Assembly (NCBI GenBank): GCA_040222275.1
Contig: JAVKDJ010000077.1
Span: 62,001-126,000 of the forward strand
Length of the DNA stretch: 64,000 bases
Direction of reading: 5' to 3'
Source: CAXBNB01 sp040222275
GTDB taxonomy: Bacteria; Bacteroidota; Bacteroidia; Cytophagales; Cyclobacteriaceae
The position numbers were made by a program, and so were the translations under genes. Below the pieces are notes generated by a model that saw only the letters and a program-made list of their open reading frames with translations, ran no database searches and had not been told where the DNA came from. Shown in pieces: positions 8,294-16,638 of this stretch (the first letter of the stretch is position 1; each line of letters begins with the position of its first letter).

Positions 8294-9847
8294 ATGAACA
8301 TTAAAAATCAGATTGCCATAATGCTTGGCTTCTTACTTATAGCCGGTTGCCAAACCTCTCAGAAGGACGGGGAAAATGAGCCTGAAAAACCCAATGTGAT
8401 CCTGATACTGGCGGATGACCTGGGGTGGTCAGATATTGGATGCTTTGGAAGTGAAGTGAGTACACCAAACCTGGATAAGATGGCCACCAACGGTATGAGG
8501 TTTACACAGGTGTACAATACATCAAAGTGTTTTCCCTCAAGGGCCTGCTTGCTTACCGGGCTGTATTCACAACAAACCGGATACAACACCAATTTCAAAC
8601 AACCATTCAACAATGCCATTACCCTCGGTGAACTTTTTAAGAGCGCCGGATATACCACTATGTGGTCTGGAAAACACCACAGTACTGAAAATCCCGTCAC
8701 CAGGGGGTTCGATCACTACAGCGGGTTGCTCGATGGGGCCAGCAATCATTTCAACCCTGGAAAACAGCGGGAAGGTGAGGGCAAACCTGCCCAAAAACGC
8801 AACAACAGGTCGTGGTGCATAGAAGGACAGCAATTCAACCCATATACCCCCGAATCGAAAGGATTTTATACCACGGATACTTTTACTGACTATGCCCTGA
8901 GCTGGCTGGACCAGCACCAACAAGAGGAGGATCCTTTTTTTCTATACATGGCCTACACTGCCCCACATGACCCCCTGATGGCCTGGCCGGAGGATATAGC
9001 CAAATACAGGGGCAAGTACCGGGAAGGTTATGAGAAAATCAGGCAGGAAAGGTTTGCCAGGCAGAAAGCAATGGGATTGATTCAGGAGGATTACCCACTG
9101 TCCGGGTCTATGTACCAGGCCTGGGAAGAGTTGAGCGAAGAGCAGAAAGATGAGGAGGATTTGAAAATGGCCGTATATGGTGCCATGATTGACAGGTTGG
9201 ATCAAAACATTGGAAGGATACAGGCCAAACTGGAGCAGATGGGGGTAGCTGACAATACCCTTATCATTTTTATCTCCGACAATGGTGCGTCTGCCGAGGT
9301 GGTGAACATCGAAGGATCTGGCGAAATAGGTACCATGACCCGCTGGACTTCCCTTGGAGGAGACTGGGCCAATGTGTCCAATACCCCTCTCAGGTATTTT
9401 AAAAATTACAGCCATGAGGGTGGGATTAAAACGCCGATGGTGGCCTATTGGCCAAAGGGGTTGAAGAACAAGAACAGCATTTCAGCTACACCCCTTCATT
9501 TTATAGATTTCATGGCAACATTTGCCGACATTACAAGGGCGAATTACCCCAAGCAATTCAGAGATCAGGACATACTTCCTATGCAGGGTGTTAGTTTTGC
9601 CCCACTGCTTTATGGGGAAAGTAATGTTGAAAGGAAGGCCCCACTATGCTGGGAGTGGAACAAAGGCCGGGCCATCAGGGATGGGGACTGGAAGCTCGTG
9701 TCTTTCAAAGGCGACTGGGAACTGTACAACCTGAAGGAAGACCCGGTAGAGTCCAACAACCTCGTGGAAGAATATCCGGAAAAGGTGGCTGATTTGAAGG
9801 GTAAATTTGAATCCTGGTCCAAAGACGTTGGTAATGTGGATATTTAA
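8294..9847 (+). CDS. Sulfatase (type I, formylglycine-dependent), lipoprotein
   Basis: 517 residues from ATG 8294, chosen over a TTG at 8249 because it gives a clean lipoprotein signal (MNIKNQIAIMLGFLLIAGC). Metal-binding residues appear in ILADDLGWSDIGCFG. The activation motif is CFPSRACLLTG with Cys79 as the residue converted to formylglycine. A second metal-binding block (FISDNGAS) and the C-terminal subdomain follow. The enzyme would remove sulfate esters outside the cytoplasm, likely from sulfated glycans. The maturase (anaerobic sulfatase-maturing enzyme or FGE) is not in the window. Neighbouring lipoproteins, the GH117 enzyme and the fuconate dehydratase suggest use of a marine sulfated polysaccharide, an inference from context. 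Confidence 0.92.
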   Translation: MNIKNQIAIMLGFLLIAGCQTSQKDGENEPEKPNVILILADDLGWSDIGCFGSEVSTPNLDKMATNGMRFTQVYNTSKCFPSRACLLTGLYSQQTGYNTNFKQPFNNAITLGELFKSAGYTTMWSGKHHSTENPVTRGFDHYSGLLDGASNHFNPGKQREGEGKPAQKRNNRSWCIEGQQFNPYTPESKGFYTTDTFTDYALSWLDQHQQEEDPFFLYMAYTAPHDPLMAWPEDIAKYRGKYREGYEKIRQERFARQKAMGLIQEDYPLSGSMYQAWEELSEEQKDEEDLKMAVYGAMIDRLDQNIGRIQAKLEQMGVADNTLIIFISDNGASAEVVNIEGSGEIGTMTRWTSLGGDWANVSNTPLRYFKNYSHEGGIKTPMVAYWPKGLKNKNSISATPLHFIDFMATFADITRANYPKQFRDQDILPMQGVSFAPLLYGESNVERKAPLCWEWNKGRAIRDGDWKLVSFKGDWELYNLKEDPVESNNLVEEYPEKVADLKGKFESWSKDVGNVDI

Positions 9848-9928
9848 ATGGCTACAAATTTCAGGAAAGAGTAGAGCCATTTTAGAATTCAACTAAATTT
9901 ACATTCGTTTCAAACCTTCAACCAACGC

Positions 9929-12340
9929 ATGCGGTTAAAAACCAGTTATATACTGCTTTTTTGTTTTTCTATTCCACTCTTTCACCTGCATGCACAGGAT
10001 AGTTTCGAGCATAGAAGCGTAGAAGTTCTCAAGTACAGGTTGGAAGCCGAAGACAATTCCAAGAGGCGTTCGTTTGGATTTTTCTTGTCAAGGAACGAAA
10101 GTGCCATATTTTTTGATTTTAAAAACAACAGGGATCAGGAATACCTGTTTGAACAAGAATTTGATCAGTTATTGTCCGAACTCAGTTTGCATTTGGCATC
10201 TAACCCTGGTCTGGTCAAGGTTTTGATTTTTAATGGTGTATCCAAAGTTTGGATCGACCGGCTGTTGTCCCAAACGAAGCTTGCAGACAAAATATACCGC
10301 CATGATATCAACCAACCCTGGCCAGCGCTCCAGCAGGTGAATGAAAGTGGAAAGCAGCTCATTACATTTTTTTTAGATGATGGCAACCATAGCCTGGTAA
10401 CAGGGAAGTATATTCCCGACCTCAATTCTTTCCAGCTGTCGGGAGAGGTAACCCTGCCAGGACAGTTGCTGCTCCTGTCGGTGGGAATGCCTGCTAATCA
10501 AAATGCATCTTTTCAATTGCCCCCGGGTTTTGTGGATGCGTTTGTTGAAATATGGAAATCTTCCGGTCAGCAGCCAAATTTTGTCCTGCTGGATGGGGTG
10601 TCTTTTCCCCAGAACATAAGTTTGATCCTCAATTCTACTGAAAAATTTATTGGTAGCATCAGTTACAGGACCACTGACCATAGTCCCGTATTTTGGTCCG
10701 GTGATTTCGATGCAACAACTGGGAGTACATTCAGTTTTCCGGCCTATGCGGGCGAACCTGCTTCGGTAAGGCCGCAGCAACCCGGATATTCTTTCTCTCC
10801 CGAGACCCTGACCATCCAGGGTTCTGAAGGAAAGCCACTTAGCATAAAAGCGGCCAAAAAACCGATTACGGAAGGAGTAACAGCGTACTACCCACTAGAC
10901 AAAAACATCAAAGACAATTCCGGAAACGGGGTGCATGGTGTATCGCACCAACTTGGGTTTTTTAAGGACTTCAACAGGTCAAATGTGGCCGATTTTCGTC
11001 AGCAGCACTATGGCGAACTTCCGGATGTGCGTGAATTGGATTTGGTCAACAATAGTTTTACCATTTCTACCTGGATAAAACTGGACAGCCTCGATAATGA
11101 AGACCAAATGATCCTGTCCTCTTATCAGAATAAATACTCGGAGGGGTTACATATTTTGTCACGCAACAAAAAACCGTATTTCGCTTTTTACCACAACGAC
11201 CTGGAGGGTAAAACTACCTTGAAACCCGGACAGTGGTACAACATCATCTGGCAGTACAGAAAGGAGCTACAGCAGCAAGCCATATTTATCAACGGGGAGT
11301 TGGATACCCTGGCGGTAGGCAGACCGCCATTGCGCGGAGTTGGCCAGTTGTTCATTGGTTATCGGGAAAAGGCCGATGGCGCCCACACCTATTTCAATGG
11401 TTTTATGGATGACTTAGTGTTTTGGAACCGCGCACTGGATGCCAGTGAAATCCAGAACATCTACCTGGGGGCCATCCAGATCGAAAACAACAGCTTTAGG
11501 TGGGTGCTTGCTGGGGTGCTGGGAGTGGTGTTTTTTGTATTTGGTTTTTTGTATTTTATCAGAAAGAAAAAAGGGGCCGCAACGGTACTGGAAGATACAG
11601 ATGAAAAAGTGGTTGTTGACCATGACAGGAATGCCGTATTTATGTTTGGGGGATTAAAGGTATTGGACAGGGATGGCAACAATATTACCAATGAGATTAC
11701 CCCCAGGTTGAAAGAGTTGTTCATTCTGCTTTATGTTTCTACCTTGAAAAGCAAAAAAGGAATTTCTTCGGAAGATCTTTCACACAATATCTGGCCAGAC
11801 CACTCACGGCAAAGTGCGATCAACAATCGAGGGGTATCTACGACAAAACTCAGGCAGGTACTTTCCAAGTTGGATGGTATTGAGCTTACTTATAAGAACC
11901 AATTCTGGACACTCACCACGGGCGATCAGGTGTATTCTGATTATCATGAATACCTCAATCTGGTTGAGCAGCAGGAACATTCAGGAGCAGGTTTGAAACG
12001 CCTGGTTGGTATTCTTAAGAATGGCGAATTTCTACCTAATCTTTCCAAGGAGTGGCTGGATCCATTCAAATTTGATGTGTCGAACCAAATCATTGATGTG
12101 TTTTTGCCGCGTCTGGAGCCTGAGTGGCAGGCCAAAAACTATGATGTGTTGATTGGATATTGCGACCTGATCTCAACTTATGATGTGGTGCAGGAAACGG
12201 CCATCAAGTACAAAGTAGCTGCGCTCAGGATGCAGAAAAAACATGAACAGGCCCTCAAGGTTTATCAGGGTTTTGTCAGTCACTACCGACAGTTTTACGA
12301 TGAGGAATTCGTAGTGGCGTTTAATGATTTTCAGCCCTAA
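9929..12340 (+). CDS. Membrane-spanning one-component regulator: PI-PLC-like + LamG + TM + OmpR/SARP-like DNA-binding domain
   Basis: 803 residues. Order: signal peptide (MRLKTSYILLFCFSIPLFHLHAQ); residues ~30-235 resembling a PI-PLC X-like domain (segments such as WPALQQVNESGKQLITFF near 131 and PNFVLLDGVSF near 217), apparently without the N-terminal catalytic His; a LamG/concanavalin-like domain at ~316-514 (AYYPLDKNIKDNSGNGVHG, FTISTWIKLDSL, FNGFMDDLVFWNRALDASEI); one membrane helix at ~524-543 followed by RKKK; a winged-helix OmpR/SARP-type domain at ~569-674 (PRLKELFILLYVSTL, NRGVSTTKLRQVLSKL, FWTLTTG); and a BTAD-like helical tail. Topology puts the LamG part outside and the DNA-binding part inside, as in ToxR-like regulators. 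It lies between the sulfatase and an exported-enzyme operon and may sense a glycan and regulate either. LamG, TM and wHTH are clear; the PLC-like assignment is tentative. Confidence 0.75.
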   Translation: MRLKTSYILLFCFSIPLFHLHAQDSFEHRSVEVLKYRLEAEDNSKRRSFGFFLSRNESAIFFDFKNNRDQEYLFEQEFDQLLSELSLHLASNPGLVKVLIFNGVSKVWIDRLLSQTKLADKIYRHDINQPWPALQQVNESGKQLITFFLDDGNHSLVTGKYIPDLNSFQLSGEVTLPGQLLLLSVGMPANQNASFQLPPGFVDAFVEIWKSSGQQPNFVLLDGVSFPQNISLILNSTEKFIGSISYRTTDHSPVFWSGDFDATTGSTFSFPAYAGEPASVRPQQPGYSFSPETLTIQGSEGKPLSIKAAKKPITEGVTAYYPLDKNIKDNSGNGVHGVSHQLGFFKDFNRSNVADFRQQHYGELPDVRELDLVNNSFTISTWIKLDSLDNEDQMILSSYQNKYSEGLHILSRNKKPYFAFYHNDLEGKTTLKPGQWYNIIWQYRKELQQQAIFINGELDTLAVGRPPLRGVGQLFIGYREKADGAHTYFNGFMDDLVFWNRALDASEIQNIYLGAIQIENNSFRWVLAGVLGVVFFVFGFLYFIRKKKGAATVLEDTDEKVVVDHDRNAVFMFGGLKVLDRDGNNITNEITPRLKELFILLYVSTLKSKKGISSEDLSHNIWPDHSRQSAINNRGVSTTKLRQVLSKLDGIELTYKNQFWTLTTGDQVYSDYHEYLNLVEQQEHSGAGLKRLVGILKNGEFLPNLSKEWLDPFKFDVSNQIIDVFLPRLEPEWQAKNYDVLIGYCDLISTYDVVQETAIKYKVAALRMQKKHEQALKVYQGFVSHYRQFYDEEFVVAFNDFQP

Positions 12341-13100
12341 TGGCACAAACTCTGTAATCAAAATCGCATCCACTTCAACTAAGTATATCCATCTCATTTC
12401 GGGGGGCGTGACTTGTGCGAAGCAAGAGGTACGGGTGAATATGGGACTTGTCTATTAGGATGGATCAAGTACTCCCACGTATTCAATGCCCGTAGGAAAA
12501 CCTAGGAGGGTTGTTTCCTTACACGCTAATCAAATTTAGGTTGCCAACTAAATCCAGTATCTAATCCCCTGAGGTTTTCGGTTTATCCAGGTATTCAGTA
12601 TTTAGAGCTCCAACTTGGGCATTCTTAATAAGCCACGTTCATTTGTGGTTCAATGCCGTAGGCATTATATATCGGTAATTAAAACCCGTATGAAATGTAG
12701 TGCCTTAGGCACGAAATATAACTATCCAAGCTCCTTGAACGCATAATTCCTAATGTGCTTAGGTCGCGTCCCGATGGGACTAATGTTCAGCTTCTTCGCT
12801 AGTTACCTGTATTTTGTCCCTATGGGACAGGTTGCCGACACAATGCTCCTCCAAGAAGACATGCGATAGTGGAATGCTCGACAATACTACATCCTGTCTG
12901 AATTTAGAGCCAAGTTCAAACCCACAAGCGAAAAAAAACATATAAAATTTCAATATTTCATAAAATTAGCTCTGAATTAAGTCTTAATTAACCCCGAATT
13001 TGGGGTATGAAGGCCATATTTGGTAAAACATCATGCAAAGAGTGGAAACACTGGAAGGTTGGCAATGATGTTGAACTAAACTAAAACTTAACTATACAAG
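12341..13100. other. Gene-free stretch with clustered short palindromes
   Basis: 760 bases with no credible coding sequence, between the transmembrane regulator gene and the DUF6807 operon. The middle (12652-12828) carries four short palindromes of one type. The right end must contain the promoter of the 13101 operon; I see no clear -33/-7 pair. Confidence 0.6.
12652..12828. repeat. Cluster of four short 5-3-5/6-3-6 palindromes
   Basis: AATGCC-GTA-GGCATT (12652-12666), GTGCC-TTA-GGCAC (12700-12712), GTCCC-GAT-GGGAC (12768-12780) and GTCCC-TAT-GGGAC (12816-12828) share the same design: G/C-rich arms around a three-base centre. Similar arrays of small palindromes occur in intergenic DNA of other Bacteroidota, from memory rather than a search. 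They may be interspersed REP-like repeats. Confidence 0.6.
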
Positions 13101-14381
13101 ATGTACAAAAGAATTAAATACCACTTGGCTTTCGTGCTTTTTTTGGCAATCGCCATGCCTGGCCAGTCGCAGGATGTGGTGCTTGCTAAATTGACCGTAG
13201 AGGCCGGGGAATTTGAAAGAAACAATACAGTGGTAGGTGTACCACTTGATGGGGTGCCTTTCGACCAGGCCAATAAAGAATTGAAGTTGTATGAGGTCAG
13301 TGGAAAGGAACGCAAATTGGTCAGCTCACATATAGAGCAGGGTTATCAGGCCCGCCTTTGGTGGGTACTCTCTGGCTTTTCGAAAAAAGGAAGCAAGAGG
13401 ACATTTGAAGCAGTACTTTCCCCAAGGGACACTACAAAAATTAATGTCCCAAAAGTACAAGTGAATAAAGGGGAAGATGATCTGACGGTCAGGGTAAATG
13501 ACAGAAATGTTTTGAAGTATAGAATAAGTGCTTTGCCGGCTCCTGAAGGTGTTTCCAGCCTTTACCAGAGAAGTGGCTTTATACACCCGTTATGGTCGCC
13601 CAAAGGGGAGGTACTTACCAGGGTGCAGCCACCAGACCATTATCACCATGTTGGCATTTGGAACCCCTGGACACATACGGATTTTGAAGGGAGGAAAATT
13701 GATTTTTGGAATTTGAACAAAGCCCAGGGTACTGTACGGTCGAAGAAAGTGTCATTACTGGAAAGCAGTGATGTAATGGGAAGGTTTAAGGCCATCCACG
13801 AACACATAGACCTGACTGCTCCCGCCGCATCAGGTTCGAAAATCGCCCTCAATGAAGAATGGGAGGTACGGGTCTGGAATGTAGATCCGGAATCAAAAAT
13901 ATGGCTGGTGGACTTCCTTTCCTCCATGAACTGTGATAGCGAAAGCCCCCTGACCATAGAAAAATACAGGTACGAAGGGTTTGGCTTTCGGGCTACAGAA
14001 AAATGGGACGACAAAACCGCCACACTTTTAACTTCCGAAGGCAAAAACAAAGGAGATGGGAATGGCACAAGGGCCAGGTGGTGCGATGTGAACGGGGTAT
14101 CGGATTTTGGTACATCCGGCGTACTTTTCATGACACACCCTTCCAATTTCAACTACCCCGAACAACTGAGGATATGGCCTGTAGGTACCAACGAGGGCAA
14201 AGAAAATGTCTTCTTCAATTTCAATCCTGCACAGGACAGGGATTGGAAACTGTTGCCCGGAAAGAATTATGTATTGAAATACCGCATGTTGGTATATGAT
14301 GGGAAAATTACGTCGGAAAGGGCCGAACAAGCCTGGAATGACTTTGCCAATCCACCCAAAGTAGAATTAACTTTAAAATAA
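13101..14381 (+). CDS. DUF6807 (PmoA-like) exported protein
   Basis: 426 residues with a signal peptide (MYKRIKYHLAFVLFLAIAMPGQSQ). The body matches the DUF6807 family, often labelled PmoA in Bacteroidota although unrelated in demonstrated function to methane monooxygenase: PLWSPKGEVLTRVQPPDHYHHVGIWNPWTHTDFEGRKIDFWNL is the diagnostic segment, with a His-rich PPDHYHHVG motif around residue 177. The fold is probably a galactose-mutarotase-like beta-sandwich. It begins a tight co-directional run with ThuA and two Gfo/Idh/MocA oxidoreductases (gaps of 5, 28 and 4 bases), a grouping frequently seen in sugar-catabolic loci. Function not established; a role in modifying or releasing a sugar is inferred. 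Confidence 0.8.
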   Translation: MYKRIKYHLAFVLFLAIAMPGQSQDVVLAKLTVEAGEFERNNTVVGVPLDGVPFDQANKELKLYEVSGKERKLVSSHIEQGYQARLWWVLSGFSKKGSKRTFEAVLSPRDTTKINVPKVQVNKGEDDLTVRVNDRNVLKYRISALPAPEGVSSLYQRSGFIHPLWSPKGEVLTRVQPPDHYHHVGIWNPWTHTDFEGRKIDFWNLNKAQGTVRSKKVSLLESSDVMGRFKAIHEHIDLTAPAASGSKIALNEEWEVRVWNVDPESKIWLVDFLSSMNCDSESPLTIEKYRYEGFGFRATEKWDDKTATLLTSEGKNKGDGNGTRARWCDVNGVSDFGTSGVLFMTHPSNFNYPEQLRIWPVGTNEGKENVFFNFNPAQDRDWKLLPGKNYVLKYRMLVYDGKITSERAEQAWNDFANPPKVELTLK

Positions 14382-14386
14382 ATACA

Positions 14387-15202
14387 ATGATGAACTACAA
14401 ACAATTTTCACTTCTTACCTGCTTGATTATGGTATGCGCCATTGGGATAACCAACAGTGCTGTAGCCAAAAAGAAGAAGGTATTGCTCTATACGAAAAAC
14501 GGTGAGGGATTTGTCCATAAAAACATCCCCAACAGCATCAAAAACATTACAAAGATTTGTCAGGAAAACAAGATTGAAATTGATGCAACGGAAGACCCAT
14601 CGGTATTTACGGATGAAAACCTGGCGCAATATGATGCCTTGATTTTTTCCAATACCAACAATGGTATTTTCGATACCGATGCTCAAAAACTGGCCTTCCA
14701 ACGCTACATTCAGGCGGGCGGCTCATTTGTAGGTATTCACTCCGCTACAGGCTCAGAAAGGGAATGGCCCTGGTTCTGGAAAATGATTGGTGGCAAATTC
14801 AGGCGCCATGCCCCCAACCAGGATTTTATGGTGAAAGTAATCGACAAAGACCACCCTTCGACCAGCTTTTTGCCAGAGGTATTTGAGCGACAAAGGGACG
14901 AATGCTACTACCACACCCAACTCAATCCGGACATCCATGTATTGCTGGTTGCTGATATGACCAGTGTGGAGGACCCCAAAAAGGAGGAATATCCCTTTGA
15001 TATTTTTGGCAAAACCTTTCCACTTTGCTGGATGCATGAGTTCGATGGTGGACATCAGTGGTACACATCACTTGGCCATCAGATCGAACATTACGACGAG
15101 CCACAATTTCAACAACACCTGTTGGGAGGCATCAAATGGGCCATAGAGAAGCGGGGAAAGCTCGACTATACCAAGGCAACCAAATCATTGATTATTGAAT
15201 AA
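14387..15202 (+). CDS. ThuA domain-containing exported protein
   Basis: 271 residues from the first of two adjacent ATGs, with a signal peptide (TCLIMVCAIGITNSAVA). The ThuA fold, related to class I glutamine amidotransferases, covers most of the rest: KKVLLYTKNGEGFVHKNIPNSI, YDALIFSNTNNGIF, GGSFVGIHSATGSEREWPWFWKMIGGKFRRHAP, and the C-terminal PLCWMHEFDGGHQWYTSLGHQIEHYDEPQF. ThuA-type proteins take part in trehalose/disaccharide use, including keto-sugar conversion together with Gfo/Idh dehydrogenases. It sits 5 bases after the DUF6807 gene and 28 before a TAT-exported Gfo/Idh enzyme, so all are likely co-transcribed. Confidence 0.87.
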   Translation: MMNYKQFSLLTCLIMVCAIGITNSAVAKKKKVLLYTKNGEGFVHKNIPNSIKNITKICQENKIEIDATEDPSVFTDENLAQYDALIFSNTNNGIFDTDAQKLAFQRYIQAGGSFVGIHSATGSEREWPWFWKMIGGKFRRHAPNQDFMVKVIDKDHPSTSFLPEVFERQRDECYYHTQLNPDIHVLLVADMTSVEDPKKEEYPFDIFGKTFPLCWMHEFDGGHQWYTSLGHQIEHYDEPQFQQHLLGGIKWAIEKRGKLDYTKATKSLIIE

Positions 15203-15230
15203 AAACCTTATCACTTACAAATATTGACTT

Positions 15231-16634
15231 ATGAAAACAAATAAAGGAACAAACAGTGGAATGAGCAGGAGGGACTACCTAAAAAAGACCGCAATGGGTT
15301 CTGCGGGATTGATTTTTGCACCCACCATAGTGCCTTCTTCTGTGTTTGGAAAGAACGCCCCGAGCAACAAAATAAATGTTGCACAGATAGGTTGTGGGCG
15401 TATAGCCAGGGACCATGACATGGCTGAAACCCTTAAATATGACCAGGCACGTATGATAGCCGTTTGCGATCTGGACAGTAACCGTGTGGCTGATGCCAAG
15501 GAGCTAGTAGAAGGCTACTACAACAAGAACAAGGGCAAAGGGTATGTAGATGTGAAAATGTACGAAGACTACAGGGAGCTGCTGCTCAACAAGGACATTG
15601 ATGCAGTTCTTATTTCTACACCAGACCACTGGCATTCCCAGCCCGCTATGGAAGCAGCCCTGGCTGGAAAAGATATTTATCTACAAAAACCAACCTCACT
15701 TACGATGGAAGAGGGCAGGTTGCTCAGCGATATCGTACATAAGCAAGGCGTGATCCTGCAGGTTGGTACACAACAGCGCTCAATGCCGCAGTTTAGGATA
15801 GCGGCAGAGTTGGTTAGAAATGGAAGGATAGGAAAAATCCATACCGTAAAGGTTGGTTTGCCCGGCGATCCATCAGGCCCGGAAGTAGAAGAAATGTCCG
15901 TGCCAAAATCACTCAACTATGACATGTGGTTGGGATCAACCCCGGAAATACCTTATACAGAGACAGGCGTTCATCCTCAAAAAGGATATAGCCGTCCGGG
16001 ATGGCTGAGAAAAGAACAGTATGGAGCGGGCATGATCACAGGCTGGGGACAACACCATTTTGATTCTGCGGCATGGGGTATGGATACTGAATATACAGGG
16101 CCTGTTTCGGTAGAAGCGATTGCCCAGTTCCCTAAGTCAGGCTTTTGGGATGTGCACGGTGATTTTATGGTAAAAGCAGAATACGCCAATGGCATTACCA
16201 TGTACACCAGCGGAGGATATACCAATGGCATCCGATACGAAGGGGAAGACGGATGGATATTCGTTTCCAGGGGCAGCTATACGGCATCTGCAAGCGATCC
16301 GGTAGATAAGGAGAAAAGCGCCAAAGCACTCAACGCAAGCGACCCTAAAATACTTACCTCTGTAATTAAGGAGAATGAAATCAAGCTGTACAAAAGTGAT
16401 GAGCAGCATGGCAACTGGTTGGATTGTATCAAAACAAGGAAACAACCCATTTCACCAGTAGAGATTGGCCACAGGGCATGTTCTGTATGCCTGATCAGCC
16501 ACATTGCAATGAAAGTGGACCGAAAACTGGAATGGGACCCGAAAGCGGAAAGGTTCAAAAATGATGATGAGGCCAATTCCATGCTGAGCAGGCCACAGCG
16601 ATACCCTTACGGAACCAACTATGTAAAATATTAA
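15231..16634 (+). CDS. Gfo/Idh/MocA family oxidoreductase with TAT signal
   Basis: 467 residues. A twin-arginine signal (MSRRDYLKKTAMGSAGLIFAPTIVPSSVFG) predicts export in folded form with cofactor bound. The Rossmann domain starts at KINVAQIGCGRIARDHDMAE, followed by the EKP-type lysine motif in DIYLQKPTSLTMEEGR and the GFO_IDH_MocA C-terminal domain. PDHWHSQPAMEAALAGKDIYLQKP is typical of Bacteroidota/Planctomycetota secreted members. It would oxidise or reduce a sugar or inositol-like substrate with tightly bound NAD(P). Neighbours are ThuA upstream and a second, lipoprotein Gfo/Idh 4 bases downstream. Confidence 0.9.
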   Translation: MKTNKGTNSGMSRRDYLKKTAMGSAGLIFAPTIVPSSVFGKNAPSNKINVAQIGCGRIARDHDMAETLKYDQARMIAVCDLDSNRVADAKELVEGYYNKNKGKGYVDVKMYEDYRELLLNKDIDAVLISTPDHWHSQPAMEAALAGKDIYLQKPTSLTMEEGRLLSDIVHKQGVILQVGTQQRSMPQFRIAAELVRNGRIGKIHTVKVGLPGDPSGPEVEEMSVPKSLNYDMWLGSTPEIPYTETGVHPQKGYSRPGWLRKEQYGAGMITGWGQHHFDSAAWGMDTEYTGPVSVEAIAQFPKSGFWDVHGDFMVKAEYANGITMYTSGGYTNGIRYEGEDGWIFVSRGSYTASASDPVDKEKSAKALNASDPKILTSVIKENEIKLYKSDEQHGNWLDCIKTRKQPISPVEIGHRACSVCLISHIAMKVDRKLEWDPKAERFKNDDEANSMLSRPQRYPYGTNYVKY

Positions 16635-16638
16635 AATC

